Below, piece by piece: positions 1 to 7,261 of a stretch of DNA of 11,300 nucleotides. How positions within the stretch are numbered: position 1 is the first letter of the stretch; each line of letters starts with the position of its first letter. Both the position numbers and the translations under genes were made by a program. Below the pieces are notes generated by a model. It was not told the origin of the DNA, did no database searches, and worked only from the letters and a program-made list of their open reading frames with translations. This DNA comes from Mycoplasmatota bacterium (lineage in GTDB: Bacteria > Bacillota_I > Bacilli_A > Izemoplasmatales > Izemoplasmataceae): NCBI GenBank assembly GCA_022712785.1, contig JAFLJX010000043.1, positions 1 through 11,300 on the forward strand, in the 5' to 3' direction.

Positions 1-879
1 CTTGATAACTGCACCGGCTGTTATAGTCTTTCCAAGCCCAACAGAATCAGATAAGATTGCTAATCCCATTTTTTCTAATTTATTAATCAGTATACCTGCA
101 TTTCGGTTTTGAAACTCATAGAGAATATCTCTTGTTTCTTCTCCCAACTCTTTAGGAGGAATTAATTCATCTGGATAAACTTCCATAAGAGTCTTAATAT
201 AAACATCATAAGCACCGTAAGTTAAATCACCTACTGGTGAGTTTTGAATAATCTCCATAAACTTTCCATCCCATTCAATAGCAGATGGATTATCCCATAA
301 GTCATTAAACCATGATATATGTCCGTTTTCATGTAAGATTGTAGTTGGTTGAAACGATACAATTCTATAATCATCTTCTAGAGAATTAAGCTCAGTGTTA
401 CTTGTTAATCCGGCTTTGGTAAAATTACTAGATCCAACTATACCTACTGACTCTATATCATCCTCTAAATTCCCAAATATATATGCCTTAGCATGTAATC
501 TAGGTATTCTAAAAACTTTAACTTCTAATATACCTTCTTTTATTAGGTCAGTTAAAATCTTTGCAGTCTCTCTTAAACTTTGTAATTCATCATTCCTCGA
601 ACTGTTTTCTAAATCAAACTTAATATCATCATCAGGAAATAAGTCTTCAGGCTTATTTAAATCAAGATGAAACTGTTTTTGCCTTCTTGAACTTAATGGT
701 TCTTGTCCAATCAACAATCTTATAGATTTGTAATCTTTTATCTGATGTATAATTTCTAAAGTTCCTGATAAATCCCAATATCCTGTCGCAATACTTAAAT
801 ATTTGTGTAGAGGAGCAATTTCTTTTAGCGTTTCTGATAAATTAACCTTCTGATTGTCTATTAGTTTTGGTAGTGGCAT
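1..879 (-). CDS. PLD-like nuclease / SNF2-type helicase, N-terminal part (runs off left edge)
   Basis: This is an open frame of 293 codons from the ATG at 877-879 to the window edge; the stop lies outside. A full AGGAGG (887-892) sits 7 nt before the ATG. Residues about 20-160 look like a phospholipase D-like domain: H129-A-K131 is followed by GSSNF with N152, the H-x-K...N pattern of this superfamily. The Asp often found five residues after the Lys is a Gly (G136) here. Near the edge, DSVGLGKT (residues 278-285) is a Walker A motif of the SNF2/DEAD-like helicase type, so the ATPase core should follow beyond position 1. Related PLD-plus-helicase proteins are usually around 1,000 residues and are often found in restriction or phage-defence loci, but a repair role is also possible. 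The domain reading is firm. The biological role is inference. Confidence 0.8.
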   Translation of the reverse strand, partial: MPLPKLIDNQKVNLSETLKEIAPLHKYLSIATGYWDLSGTLEIIHQIKDYKSIRLLIGQEPLSSRRQKQFHLDLNKPEDLFPDDDIKFDLENSSRNDELQSLRETAKILTDLIKEGILEVKVFRIPRLHAKAYIFGNLEDDIESVGIVGSSNFTKAGLTSNTELNSLEDDYRIVSFQPTTILHENGHISWFNDLWDNPSAIEWDGKFMEIIQNSPVGDLTYGAYDVYIKTLMEVYPDELIPPKELGEETRDILYEFQNRNAGILINKLEKMGLAILSDSVGLGKTITAGAVIK

Positions 880-922
880 GGATTTTCCTCCTTGTGTAGG
901 TCAAAACATATATAATTTTCTG

Positions 923-951
923 ATTATATGTACTAAATAATACAATTATAA
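923..951 (-). promoter_or_regulatory. Candidate promoter of the PLD-helicase gene
   Basis: On the minus strand there is a perfect TATAAT at 923-928, with a weak TTATAA -35 candidate (946-951) 17 nt upstream. The leader to the ATG at 879 would be about 35 nt and contains the AGGAGG. The region is very AT-rich, so chance matches are likely. Confidence 0.35.
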
Positions 952-969
952 TTTCATCCATATTTTACC

Positions 970-1005
970 ATAAAAAAGATTAAAATACCATTTGGTATTT
1001 TAATC
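970..1005 (-). terminator. Intrinsic terminator downstream of the GNAT gene
   Basis: A perfect 13-bp inverted repeat (978-990 and 993-1005, two central bases) is followed on the minus strand by a run of six T (complement of 972-977). It ends transcripts coming from the acetyltransferase gene before the helicase gene. The stem is AT-rich. The 122 nt between the acetyltransferase stop and this hairpin hold no supportable gene. Confidence 0.65.
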
Positions 1006-1128
1006 AATATAGAGTTACATAAATAGATATAAAAACAGTTAAATTATCATAATAAGTATTAATAAGCTATATTCCGTATTCTTCTAGGTCATTTGTGATA
1101 CGGCTCATCGTTGTTTATTCTAAACGAA

Positions 1129-1671
1129 CTACATATTAGTTCTATGATGGTTCTCTAATTCTTGAATTAACCCATAATGGATGAATCCAATTGAAACAGC
1201 TAATCTATACGATGCTTTATTTGCTTCATTACTTCTCCAAACAAACTTTTTATCTATACTAATCATCAGAGTTTGACATACTGTTTTAGCATATCCTTTA
1301 TTTCTATACTCAGGATGAACTAATATACCAATATCACTTATAACATTACCCCAGTTCCATAATGATGATACTGCAACTATTTTATTATCATCAAAGAGAC
1401 CATATACATAATCATCTTCTAAACTTACCATACCTTCATCTCTATCTTCTATTGAACATGAATCATGAAATTCATTAAATAAAATCTTATCTTCCTCAAT
1501 TAGTTTTCTACACATAGACTCATTATTTATTTTACCGAAGTCTACATTATTAATAAATAAAAGATTGCTTGTGCTTTTTATTATGTATCCATATCTATAG
1601 TTTTCTTCAGTCATAGCTGAATTCTGTGGAATTAAAACCCATTTATATTTATCAGTTACATATTGAATCAC
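1129..1671 (-). CDS. GNAT-family N-acetyltransferase, 5' end interrupted by in-frame TGA
   Basis: The uninterrupted part runs from a GTG (1669-1671) to TAG and encodes 180 residues. The acetyl-CoA site is clear: DIGILVHPEYRNKGYA (113-128) with the R-x-x-G-x-A loop (R123, G126, A128). It is followed by the usual GNAT C-terminal pattern, with N151, S154 and the GF at 162-163. These enzymes move acetyl from acetyl-CoA to an amine; the substrate cannot be read here. The GTG has no good ribosome binding site. The same frame continues upstream through AAT, AAA and a TGA (1678-1680) to an ATG at 1762-1764 that does have an SD-like GGTTAGGTGA. The original gene was therefore probably 211 codons, with TGA where a TGG would encode Trp. 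It may be a recent nonsense mutant, a sequencing error, or a gene restarted at GTG six bases after the stop. Confidence 0.7.
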   Translation of the reverse strand: MIQYVTDKYKWVLIPQNSAMTEENYRYGYIIKSTSNLLFINNVDFGKINNESMCRKLIEEDKILFNEFHDSCSIEDRDEGMVSLEDDYVYGLFDDNKIVAVSSLWNWGNVISDIGILVHPEYRNKGYAKTVCQTLMISIDKKFVWRSNEANKASYRLAVSIGFIHYGLIQELENHHRTNM

Positions 1672-1677
1672 ATTTTT

Positions 1678-1764
1678 TCATTCTTGTCTTATGATTGAAA
1701 AAGAATCTATCAATTCTTTTTTTGTTAAATACTTATATAGTTCTTTTACTTGTAATTCAAACAT
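1678..1764 (-). pseudogene. Detached 5' segment of the GNAT gene (28 codons plus TGA)
   Basis: ATG at 1762-1764 follows GGTTAGGTGA at close spacing and opens 28 codons (MFELQVKE...IIRQE) ending in TGA at 1678-1680. It is in the same frame as the acetyltransferase, 31 codons ahead of that gene's GTG. The peptide reads like the N-terminal helix of a GNAT protein and is too short to act alone. Together the two pieces make a sensible 211-residue protein if the TGA is read as, or corrected to, Trp. Confidence 0.55.
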
Positions 1765-1787
1765 AAAATCACCTAACCTTTAATATA

Positions 1788-1833
1788 AATATACCATGTA
1801 AGATACAAGTATACATTAATATTATTATCTTAC
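1788..1833 (-). promoter_or_regulatory. Candidate promoter of the GNAT gene with flanking inverted repeat
   Basis: On the minus strand, TGG-TATATT (1788-1796) is an extended -10 element about 25 nt before the ATG at 1764. Directly upstream lies an 8-bp inverted repeat, GTAAGATA (1798-1805) and TATCTTAC (1826-1833), with a 20-nt spacer covering the -35 region. No good -35 box is visible. The repeat could be an operator or chance in AT-rich DNA. Confidence 0.35.
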
Positions 1834-1880
1834 TTTTTCTTTAAGTACCCTATAAATTCACTCATTGTTCTTTGTTAAAT

Positions 1881-1906
1881 AAAAGGTGTTTTTGAAAACA
1901 CCTTTT
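1881..1906 (-). terminator. Intrinsic terminator after coaX
   Basis: A perfect 12-bp inverted repeat (1881-1892 and 1895-1906) starts 4 nt past the coaX TGA. The minus-strand tail is TTTTATTT. It probably closes the trmB-to-coaX operon. The symmetry would also allow some termination on the plus strand. Confidence 0.75.
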
Positions 1907-1910
1907 AAAT

Positions 1911-2648
1911 TCAACTATTTTTTTTATATATACTAACTAAACCTTTTAATATTAATAAATCATCAAATATATATGATTTATCAAACAAATCTCGAATAAA
2001 CCTTGATGCCCCACCAGTAATGATAACTTGATAGTCATTATTATTTTGTTTCTTAATTTCTTCAACAATTCCTTTAACCATAAAGGCATGTCCATATAAT
2101 AAACCTGAATTTAGACAGTCAATTGTATTAGTTTCTATAACCTTACTTGGTGTCTTGAACTCAAACTGACTTAATTGTGAAGTTTCACCGACAAGCGCAT
2201 CTCTTGAAGTAACTAGACCTGCTGTAATGGAAACTCCTTTAATAACTTTCTTCTCAATTAATGTAAAAGTAGTCGCAGTACCCATATCAACAACTATAGC
2301 ATTTTCACCATATTCATTAATTACCGCAGCGGCACTTGATACTAAATCTGCCCCTACTTCTTTAGGATTATCAACGATAATTTTTACACCAGTTTTTATT
2401 CCAGGACCAATAAATATTGGTTCGACATTTAAATACTTAATACTTAAGTTCTTAAATATTACATTTAATTCAGGAACAACACTTGAAATTATTATTCCTT
2501 TAGCGTTTTTTAATATGTCTTTTAATATTGTATAATACTCATCTATTGATTTAGATGGATCAGTTTTATATCGATATGTTTCATTTATTTTACCATCATA
2601 CATAGATAAAACAATATTTGAATTTCCTATATCAACAAGTACAATCAT
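1911..2648 (-). CDS. coaX: Type III pantothenate kinase
   Basis: This enzyme phosphorylates pantothenate with ATP, the first step of coenzyme A synthesis, in the cytoplasm. At 245 residues it is slightly shorter than the usual 255-260. Family motifs are visible: the N-terminal phosphate loop DIGNSN (6-11, with D6), NPKEVGAD (94-101) ending in the catalytic Asp D101, the second phosphate motif DMGTATTF (121-128), SGLLYG (181-186) and TGG (211-213). Two positions differ from the usual family: the Arg normally after the catalytic Asp is L102, and the common PG of the IxPG segment is A143-G144. ATG follows an AGGGGGAT site. The gene lies 13 nt behind an ECF S-component gene, which fits joint pantothenate uptake and phosphorylation. 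It ends in TGA, direct evidence that TGA can act as a stop here. Confidence 0.93.
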   Translation of the reverse strand: MIVLVDIGNSNIVLSMYDGKINETYRYKTDPSKSIDEYYTILKDILKNAKGIIISSVVPELNVIFKNLSIKYLNVEPIFIGPGIKTGVKIIVDNPKEVGADLVSSAAAVINEYGENAIVVDMGTATTFTLIEKKVIKGVSITAGLVTSRDALVGETSQLSQFEFKTPSKVIETNTIDCLNSGLLYGHAFMVKGIVEEIKKQNNNDYQVIITGGASRFIRDLFDKSYIFDDLLILKGLVSIYKKNS

Positions 2649-2661
2649 AGTTAATCCCCCT

Positions 2662-3315
2662 TTATTTTATACTAAGTGCCACTTTAAGTCTATTCACAAC
2701 AGCTGATCCTACAATAGTACACATTACTACTTCTAAAATTGAATTTACTAGTACAATAGTAAGTAAAAATCCTAAGAAACTATTTCCACCAATGAAGTAT
2801 TTTGCTACGTAATCAATTACTCCTAAAGTACCTTCTCTTGTTAGTCCCTCAGATATTCCATAAATATCGAAATACCAATAGTTTACTGCACTTACATAAA
2901 GAAGTGTAATAACTAGGAAAGAGTGTAAAACAGTCATAAATGCAAAGAATAACACATCACCTGAAAGTTTATTTGTAATTCTCTTTTTAATAAATTGTAA
3001 AACATCATAAGCGAAGAATCCTACTAAGAATCTTGGTAATACACTAACTATTGGATTTGTAAAAACAGGATCCAATAATCCTACAGGACGAGTAAATGCA
3101 ACAAATAACGATGTGAATCCAAATACTAATCCTAAAAATCCTCCAACTTTTCTACTACCAAAATATGCACCAATAAATACTGGTATATGGATAGTTGTAA
3201 ATCCTACCATTGGTGTAACACTAACATACCCAAAATTTGGAACAAGTCCCAATACGAGAATAACTGCAGTCAATACAGCAGTTAGGGTAATTTCTCTTGT
3301 ACTAAAATTTTTCAT
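2662..3315 (-). CDS. ECF transporter S-component, probably for pantothenate
   Basis: This is an integral membrane protein of 217 residues with about six hydrophobic segments (roughly 8-25, 37-53, 57-75, 86-108, 120-142, 179-203). It has the look of energy-coupling-factor substrate-binding subunits (ECF_trnsprt family). The first helix carries A13-x-x-x-A17, the small-residue motif with which S-components contact the EcfT subunit. No EcfA or EcfT genes are in the window, so it would rely on a shared module elsewhere (group II arrangement). Substrate choice rests on context: coaX begins 13 nt downstream, pointing to a PanT-type pantothenate transporter. Sequence alone does not exclude another vitamin. 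An AGGAG site precedes the ATG. A small CCTC-ATT-GAGG hairpin (3335-3345) lies in the 59-nt gap after the M42 gene, without a T-run. Confidence 0.85.
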   Translation of the reverse strand: MKNFSTREITLTAVLTAVILVLGLVPNFGYVSVTPMVGFTTIHIPVFIGAYFGSRKVGGFLGLVFGFTSLFVAFTRPVGLLDPVFTNPIVSVLPRFLVGFFAYDVLQFIKKRITNKLSGDVLFFAFMTVLHSFLVITLLYVSAVNYWYFDIYGISEGLTREGTLGVIDYVAKYFIGGNSFLGFLLTIVLVNSILEVVMCTIVGSAVVNRLKVALSIK

Positions 3316-3374
3316 AATTTCTCTCCTTTTTAGTCCTCAATGAGGTACCATAATTTGATCTATATGTTTAAATC

Positions 3375-4442
3375 TTAAACATTACTTTTAATTTCTTTTA
3401 CTAAACTATTATTAATCATTTTAATAATTGTATATACCATTTTTTTGACTTCTAAATAATCATCACTACTAATCATTGATGTAGTTGAATGAATATATCT
3501 AGCTGGCATTCCAATAGTTGCTACTAGTACTCCATCTCCTGCAAGTTGAATTTTCGCAGCGTCAGTTCCACCCATTGATTTATAATATTGGAATTTAATT
3601 CCATTAGCTTCAGCAGTTTCTCTTATAAACTTTTTCATTCCTTGATGCATGATAGCAGAAGGATCATAAAATCTTAATAAGAATCCCTTACCTATACTTC
3701 CTCCAACTTCGTCTCCTCCAAATGAATCTTGACATGGTGAACAGTCTACTGCAAGGAAAACATCAGGTTTAATTAAGTTAGCCGCAGTTCCAGCTCCTCT
3801 TAAACCAACTTCTTCTTGGACAGTTGCTCCAACATATAATTCACAATCGATGTCACTAGCTTTAATGTCTCTAGCTACTTCTAGGCTTATTCCGCAACCA
3901 AATCTATTATCCCAAGCTTTACTAAAGAATTTTTTCCCGTCTTTTGATACAGTAAAATCATTTCTTGGTATAACTTGCATTGCTATTTTCACACCTAATT
4001 CAATTGCGTGTTCTTTAGAGTCTGCTCCAATATCAATTAGTAAATCGGAAAATAATAATGGTTTTGGTTTTTCATCTTTTCCTCTCCTTAAATGAGGAGG
4101 TTTAGATGCAGTAACACCAGGAATCTTTTCTAAATCATCAGTGATAAGATCAAAGTGTTGAGATAAAAACACTTCTCCTTTAACTCCACCTAAATTTGTA
4201 ATTTTAATCAATCCTGATTTTTCAATTCCAGTTACAATTGCTCCAACTTCATCCATGTGTCCAGCAAGCATAACTTTTGGACCTTTTGATCCCTTATTGA
4301 TAATACCAAATATACTTCCTAATTTATCTTCAATAATTTCTTCTACATAAGGTTCTAAATTCTTTCTCATGTAATCTCTAACTGGTTTCTCAAAACTAGG
4401 TGCTCCTGGTAAATCTACTAAATCTCTATAAAGTTTGTCCAT
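3375..4442 (-). CDS. M42-family metallo-aminopeptidase (glutamyl aminopeptidase/FrvX type)
   Basis: This is a cytoplasmic peptidase of 355 residues, normal for M42 enzymes, which form tetrahedral dodecamers and trim N-terminal residues from short peptides. All expected active-site residues can be placed: GHMDE with H62 and D64, WDNRFG with D178 as bridging metal ligand, QEEVG with catalytic E210 and ligand E211, VDCS with D233, and RYIHS with H318. A GGTDA block (291-295) is also typical. The enzyme should therefore be active with two metal ions, usually Zn or Co. Specificity (Glu/Asp versus broad) cannot be read safely. The start is ATG with a weak AAGTGAT site. It lies 41 nt after the membrane-protein gene and 59 nt before the S-component gene, inside the probable trmB-coaX operon. 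Confidence 0.92.
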   Translation of the reverse strand: MDKLYRDLVDLPGAPSFEKPVRDYMRKNLEPYVEEIIEDKLGSIFGIINKGSKGPKVMLAGHMDEVGAIVTGIEKSGLIKITNLGGVKGEVFLSQHFDLITDDLEKIPGVTASKPPHLRRGKDEKPKPLLFSDLLIDIGADSKEHAIELGVKIAMQVIPRNDFTVSKDGKKFFSKAWDNRFGCGISLEVARDIKASDIDCELYVGATVQEEVGLRGAGTAANLIKPDVFLAVDCSPCQDSFGGDEVGGSIGKGFLLRFYDPSAIMHQGMKKFIRETAEANGIKFQYYKSMGGTDAAKIQLAGDGVLVATIGMPARYIHSTTSMISSDDYLEVKKMVYTIIKMINNSLVKEIKSNV

Positions 4443-4483
4443 AATATCACTTGTACAATAATTAAATTATTATACATTCCTTT

Positions 4484-5131
4484 CTAATAATTTTCTATGG
4501 TAAGTTGATTTTCTTTTTTTATTTTATTTTTATTGTTTGTTTCACCATACTTGTAAAACAATAATATTAAAACAATGACCATGAATAACTGTAGTAACAT
4601 CTGAGAGTAATTCAACACTTTAATTATCATTAATATTTGATCTTGATCATTAACTACAGAGATTACTCTGTTTATTAAAGAACTTGCACTAGATATAAAG
4701 GCTGTAACTATTGAAATTGATAAATATATAAATGTTAATACTTTTTCTTTTTGTATAACCGCTACTATTATCAATGATAAATATATAATAAATTTAATAT
4801 TGGATATTGTAGTAAAGAGAGCAAAATAAATTATATGTGAATCAAAATACCCTAAAGTTGTTCCAATCGCAAATATAAGAAAGCTTAATATATGGGTAAA
4901 TATAAGTACTTTAAACACTAATTTTTCTTTCAAACTATAAAATACATACAATGTTGAAAGAGCAAGTGGCAACCCAATTATTAGATTTACTTTGATATAA
5001 ACACCATAATCTTCATAAAAAGCAGTTAAGTTGTTTTCAAGATACAATCTAATTCCTATATAACTTATTAAATAAGAAACAAATATTAAGAGACTTAGTA
5101 TGCTCTTTTTTTTATCAAGAGTGGATCCCAT
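4484..5131 (-). CDS. Six-helix membrane protein of unknown function
   Basis: I do not recognise the family. The 215-residue product has a short basic N-terminus (DKKK at 6-9), then about six hydrophobic segments (roughly 10-30, 44-66, 72-94, 98-126, 131-149, 176-194), and a charged hydrophilic C-terminal tail of about 20 residues rich in Asn and Lys. The loop at 159-165 (VVNDQDQ) holds most of the non-tail acidic residues. No catalytic, metal-binding or nucleotide-binding motif is visible. The ATG lies 11 nt after the trmB stop, and the GGGG of its ribosome binding site abuts that stop, so the two are co-transcribed and perhaps translationally coupled. It could be a small transporter or a sensor-like integral membrane protein; nothing in the sequence decides. 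Confidence 0.8.
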   Translation of the reverse strand: MGSTLDKKKSILSLLIFVSYLISYIGIRLYLENNLTAFYEDYGVYIKVNLIIGLPLALSTLYVFYSLKEKLVFKVLIFTHILSFLIFAIGTTLGYFDSHIIYFALFTTISNIKFIIYLSLIIVAVIQKEKVLTFIYLSISIVTAFISSASSLINRVISVVNDQDQILMIIKVLNYSQMLLQLFMVIVLILLFYKYGETNNKNKIKKENQLTIENY

Positions 5132-5142
5132 GTAAGTACCCC

Positions 5143-5778
5143 CTAAAATTTAGCAGTAAGTTTTTGAATTTTATTCCCTCGCTTACTAAATTTTTCTTCA
5201 AACTCAGTCATTATATTATCCTTAAAATCGCTATTATGTAAGTCTAATTCCACATACAGTAAATTCATTGGATAATTAGTTGTTTCTTCAAATGAAAATT
5301 GAAATAATTCTTGATTGTCAGTTTTAATATGTAGTTCAGAATCTTCTTTTAATAAATCTTTATATATATCTAAAAATCTTTTATGTGTTAATCTTCTTTT
5401 TGCATGTCGATCTTTTGGCCACGGGTCAGAAAAATTTAGATAAATTCTATCTATAGATTTACTCTTAAAAATCTGTCTTAGATCTTGAGCATCAGTTCTA
5501 AGCAACATTAGATTACTAAGAGGTTCTTCTATTACTTTTTCAAGTGCTCTAACAATTACACTATCAAATCTTTCAATACCAATATAATTTATATTTGGAT
5601 TGAGTAAAGCTTTAGTATAAATAAATTTACCTTTACCCATTCCTATCTCAATATGTATAGGAAAATCATTGATAAATAAATTATCTAAATCAATTAATTC
5701 ATTATCAATATTATCAATAATTAATTCTGGATGTGAAGCTATTAAATCTTTAGCTCCTTTAACATGTCTTAGTCTCAT
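5143..5778 (-). CDS. trmB: tRNA (guanine-N7-)-methyltransferase
   Basis: TrmB uses S-adenosylmethionine to make m7G at position 46 in the tRNA variable loop. The 211-residue protein matches the family in length and order of motifs. The SAM-binding loop is IEIGMGKGK (43-51) and the second strand is IGIER (66-70). The signature NFSDPWPKDRHAKRR lies at 115-129, with the DPWPK catalytic block at 118-122. HIKTD (150-154) follows, and the C-terminal TEFEEKF (191-197) holds the T-x-(Y/F)-E motif used in tRNA and SAM binding. The ATG is preceded by GGTGGTATT. It is the first gene of a probable five-gene minus-strand operon, with an extended -10 promoter just upstream. Confidence 0.95.
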   Translation of the reverse strand: MRLRHVKGAKDLIASHPELIIDNIDNELIDLDNLFINDFPIHIEIGMGKGKFIYTKALLNPNINYIGIERFDSVIVRALEKVIEEPLSNLMLLRTDAQDLRQIFKSKSIDRIYLNFSDPWPKDRHAKRRLTHKRFLDIYKDLLKEDSELHIKTDNQELFQFSFEETTNYPMNLLYVELDLHNSDFKDNIMTEFEEKFSKRGNKIQKLTAKF

Positions 5779-5793
5779 AATACCACCAAATAC

Positions 5794-5823
5794 ATTATAA
5801 CAAATAAATCTATTTTTTATAAA
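5794..5823 (-). promoter_or_regulatory. Promoter of the trmB-coaX operon
   Basis: On the minus strand, TGT-TATAAT gives an extended -10 (hexamer at 5794-5799) with a perfect hexamer. A weak TTTATA -35 (5818-5823) lies 18 nt upstream. The predicted start is about 9-10 nt before the trmB ATG, leaving a very short leader with the GGTGG site. It sits between the pepV terminator and trmB. Confidence 0.6.
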
Positions 5824-5849
5824 CTATTTTACATATTTATTTAATTAAA

Positions 5850-5884
5850 AAAAGCTTTATCAGGAATTTCCTAATAAAGCTTTT
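5850..5884 (-). terminator. Intrinsic terminator after pepV
   Basis: An 11-bp stem (5850-5860 with 5874-5884) continues after one mismatch into a 4-bp inner stem (5862-5865 with 5869-5872). On the minus strand it is followed by a run of T (complement of 5847-5853). It begins 2 nt after the pepV stop codon and separates pepV from the trmB operon. Confidence 0.85.
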
Positions 5885-5886
5885 AA

Positions 5887-7233
5887 TTATTTAGTTAATT
5901 CAAACAAAGCATCCATATATATAGCTGTTGCTTTTAATATGTCTTCAATAAACACATGTTCATCTACTTGATGCGCAACATCTTTTCTATGAGGCATTGA
6001 TGCACCAAATGCAACAGCTTTATTTAAGGCTCTTGAATAAGTACCTCCACCTATAGTCATTAAAGGAGTCTCTGTATCACCAGTATGTTTTATATATGCT
6101 GCATGTAGTGTTTTGACAAGTGGATCTTCTTTGTCAACATAGTGAACTGGATTGTCTGATATTTCATTAAATTTAAATTTATATTTTTTTGAGGCTTCAT
6201 CAATTTTTATAATTGATTCTTCTTTATTCCAGCCTTTTGGATAACGACAATTTATTCCGATTCTAAATTCATTATCTTCATATTCAAATATTGCTGGATT
6301 CATTGTGAAATCTTTCATTTCTGGATCGTTGTGCTCGATTTCAAGTTTTTCACCTAGATGATCAAATGATAAATAAGTAACAATAAACTTTGTGAAATCA
6401 TTACTGATATGCTCATTCAGGAAACCAGCTAAAATAAATGCTGCATTAATTCCTAGACTAGGAAGCATAGCATGTGATCTTTTACCATGAATAATATACT
6501 TATCATCTTTAACTTCACCATGGAAACCGTTAAATGATAAATACTTTTTAAATTCATCTTTTAAATCAATACTTAAAGTACATTCAGCATAGTCAGGCAC
6601 AACATTATATCTATCCCCTGCATTAAATGTAAGTAACGATTCATCTTTCACTTTTCCATTTATATCAAATGTGTAAATTCCTTTTTCCGCATATATTAAA
6701 GGGAAACTAGCATCAGGGGCAAACCCAACAGAAGGCATTTCTTCTGTTTTAAAATACTTTTCAATACCACGCCAACCTGTTTCTTCGTCCGTCCCTAATA
6801 TAATTCTAATTCTTTTATTAGGTTTAATTCCTAATTCTTTTAAGAATCTAACAGCAAAATATGCTGCCATTGTAGGTCCTTTATCATCTCCAGAACCTCT
6901 TGCATACAATTTACCATCTTTTATAACAGGGCTAAATGGAGGATTTGTCCAGTTTTCCCCTTCAGGCACAACATCTAAGTGACATAATACTCCAACAATT
7001 TCCTTACCTTTACCAAATTCTATGTGTGCAGCATAATTCTTTATGTTTTTAGTTACAAACCCATCTTTTTTAGCTAAATCAAGCATATAATGTAAACTAT
7101 TATTAATTTCCACACCGAATGGGAACTCACTATTTGGATCAAATTCTGTGAGTACACTAGGAATCCTTAGTAATTCTTTTATTTTATTAATAATTAAATC
7201 TTGGTTCTCTAAGACATATTTATAAAAATCCAT
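5887..7233 (-). CDS. pepV: Xaa-His dipeptidase, M20A family (PepV-like)
   Basis: This is a cytoplasmic di-zinc dipeptidase that hydrolyses dipeptides and a few tripeptides to free amino acids. At 448 residues it is slightly shorter than characterised lactic PepV. Ligand motifs are in order: CHLDVVPEG with H85 and D87, RGSGDDKGP with the bridging D117, GTDEETGWRG with catalytic E150 and ligand E151, FAPDASFP with D174, and near the C-terminus VAHQVDEH with H421. The region between about 190 and 380 is the lid domain that mimics a second subunit in PepV. The start is ATG with a GAGGTGG site at good spacing. It is monocistronic, with its own promoter and terminator, and divergent from the metal-efflux operon. 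M20A dipeptidases vary in substrate, so the exact specificity is inferred from the family. Confidence 0.93.
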   Translation of the reverse strand: MDFYKYVLENQDLIINKIKELLRIPSVLTEFDPNSEFPFGVEINNSLHYMLDLAKKDGFVTKNIKNYAAHIEFGKGKEIVGVLCHLDVVPEGENWTNPPFSPVIKDGKLYARGSGDDKGPTMAAYFAVRFLKELGIKPNKRIRIILGTDEETGWRGIEKYFKTEEMPSVGFAPDASFPLIYAEKGIYTFDINGKVKDESLLTFNAGDRYNVVPDYAECTLSIDLKDEFKKYLSFNGFHGEVKDDKYIIHGKRSHAMLPSLGINAAFILAGFLNEHISNDFTKFIVTYLSFDHLGEKLEIEHNDPEMKDFTMNPAIFEYEDNEFRIGINCRYPKGWNKEESIIKIDEASKKYKFKFNEISDNPVHYVDKEDPLVKTLHAAYIKHTGDTETPLMTIGGGTYSRALNKAVAFGASMPHRKDVAHQVDEHVFIEDILKATAIYMDALFELTK

Positions 7234-7261
7234 TTTACCACCTCTTCTAATTTAAAATAGC

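Noticed and set aside
1074..1103. Inverted repeat CCGTAT...ATACGG
   Set aside because: Only 6 bp with a long loop and no T-run; not a convincing terminator or operator.
1068..1108. A 13-codon minus-strand reading frame (MSRITNDLEEYGI) between the acetyltransferase stop and its terminator
   Set aside because: It has no ribosome binding site and no recognisable homology, and is far too short to call; at most it is a remnant.
2227..2535. Plus-strand open frame of 102 codons over coaX
   Set aside because: Antisense shadow of coaX; the minus-strand protein carries all family motifs. The same reasoning removes the frames at 395-670, 3113-3343, 3850-4095, 8896-9213, 9162-9368, 9265-9498 and 10041-10331.
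4461..4500. TATAAT (minus, 4469-4474) and an AT-rich inverted repeat between the membrane-protein and M42 genes
   Set aside because: No usable -35 and no T-run; an internal promoter is possible, but AT content makes chance matches common.
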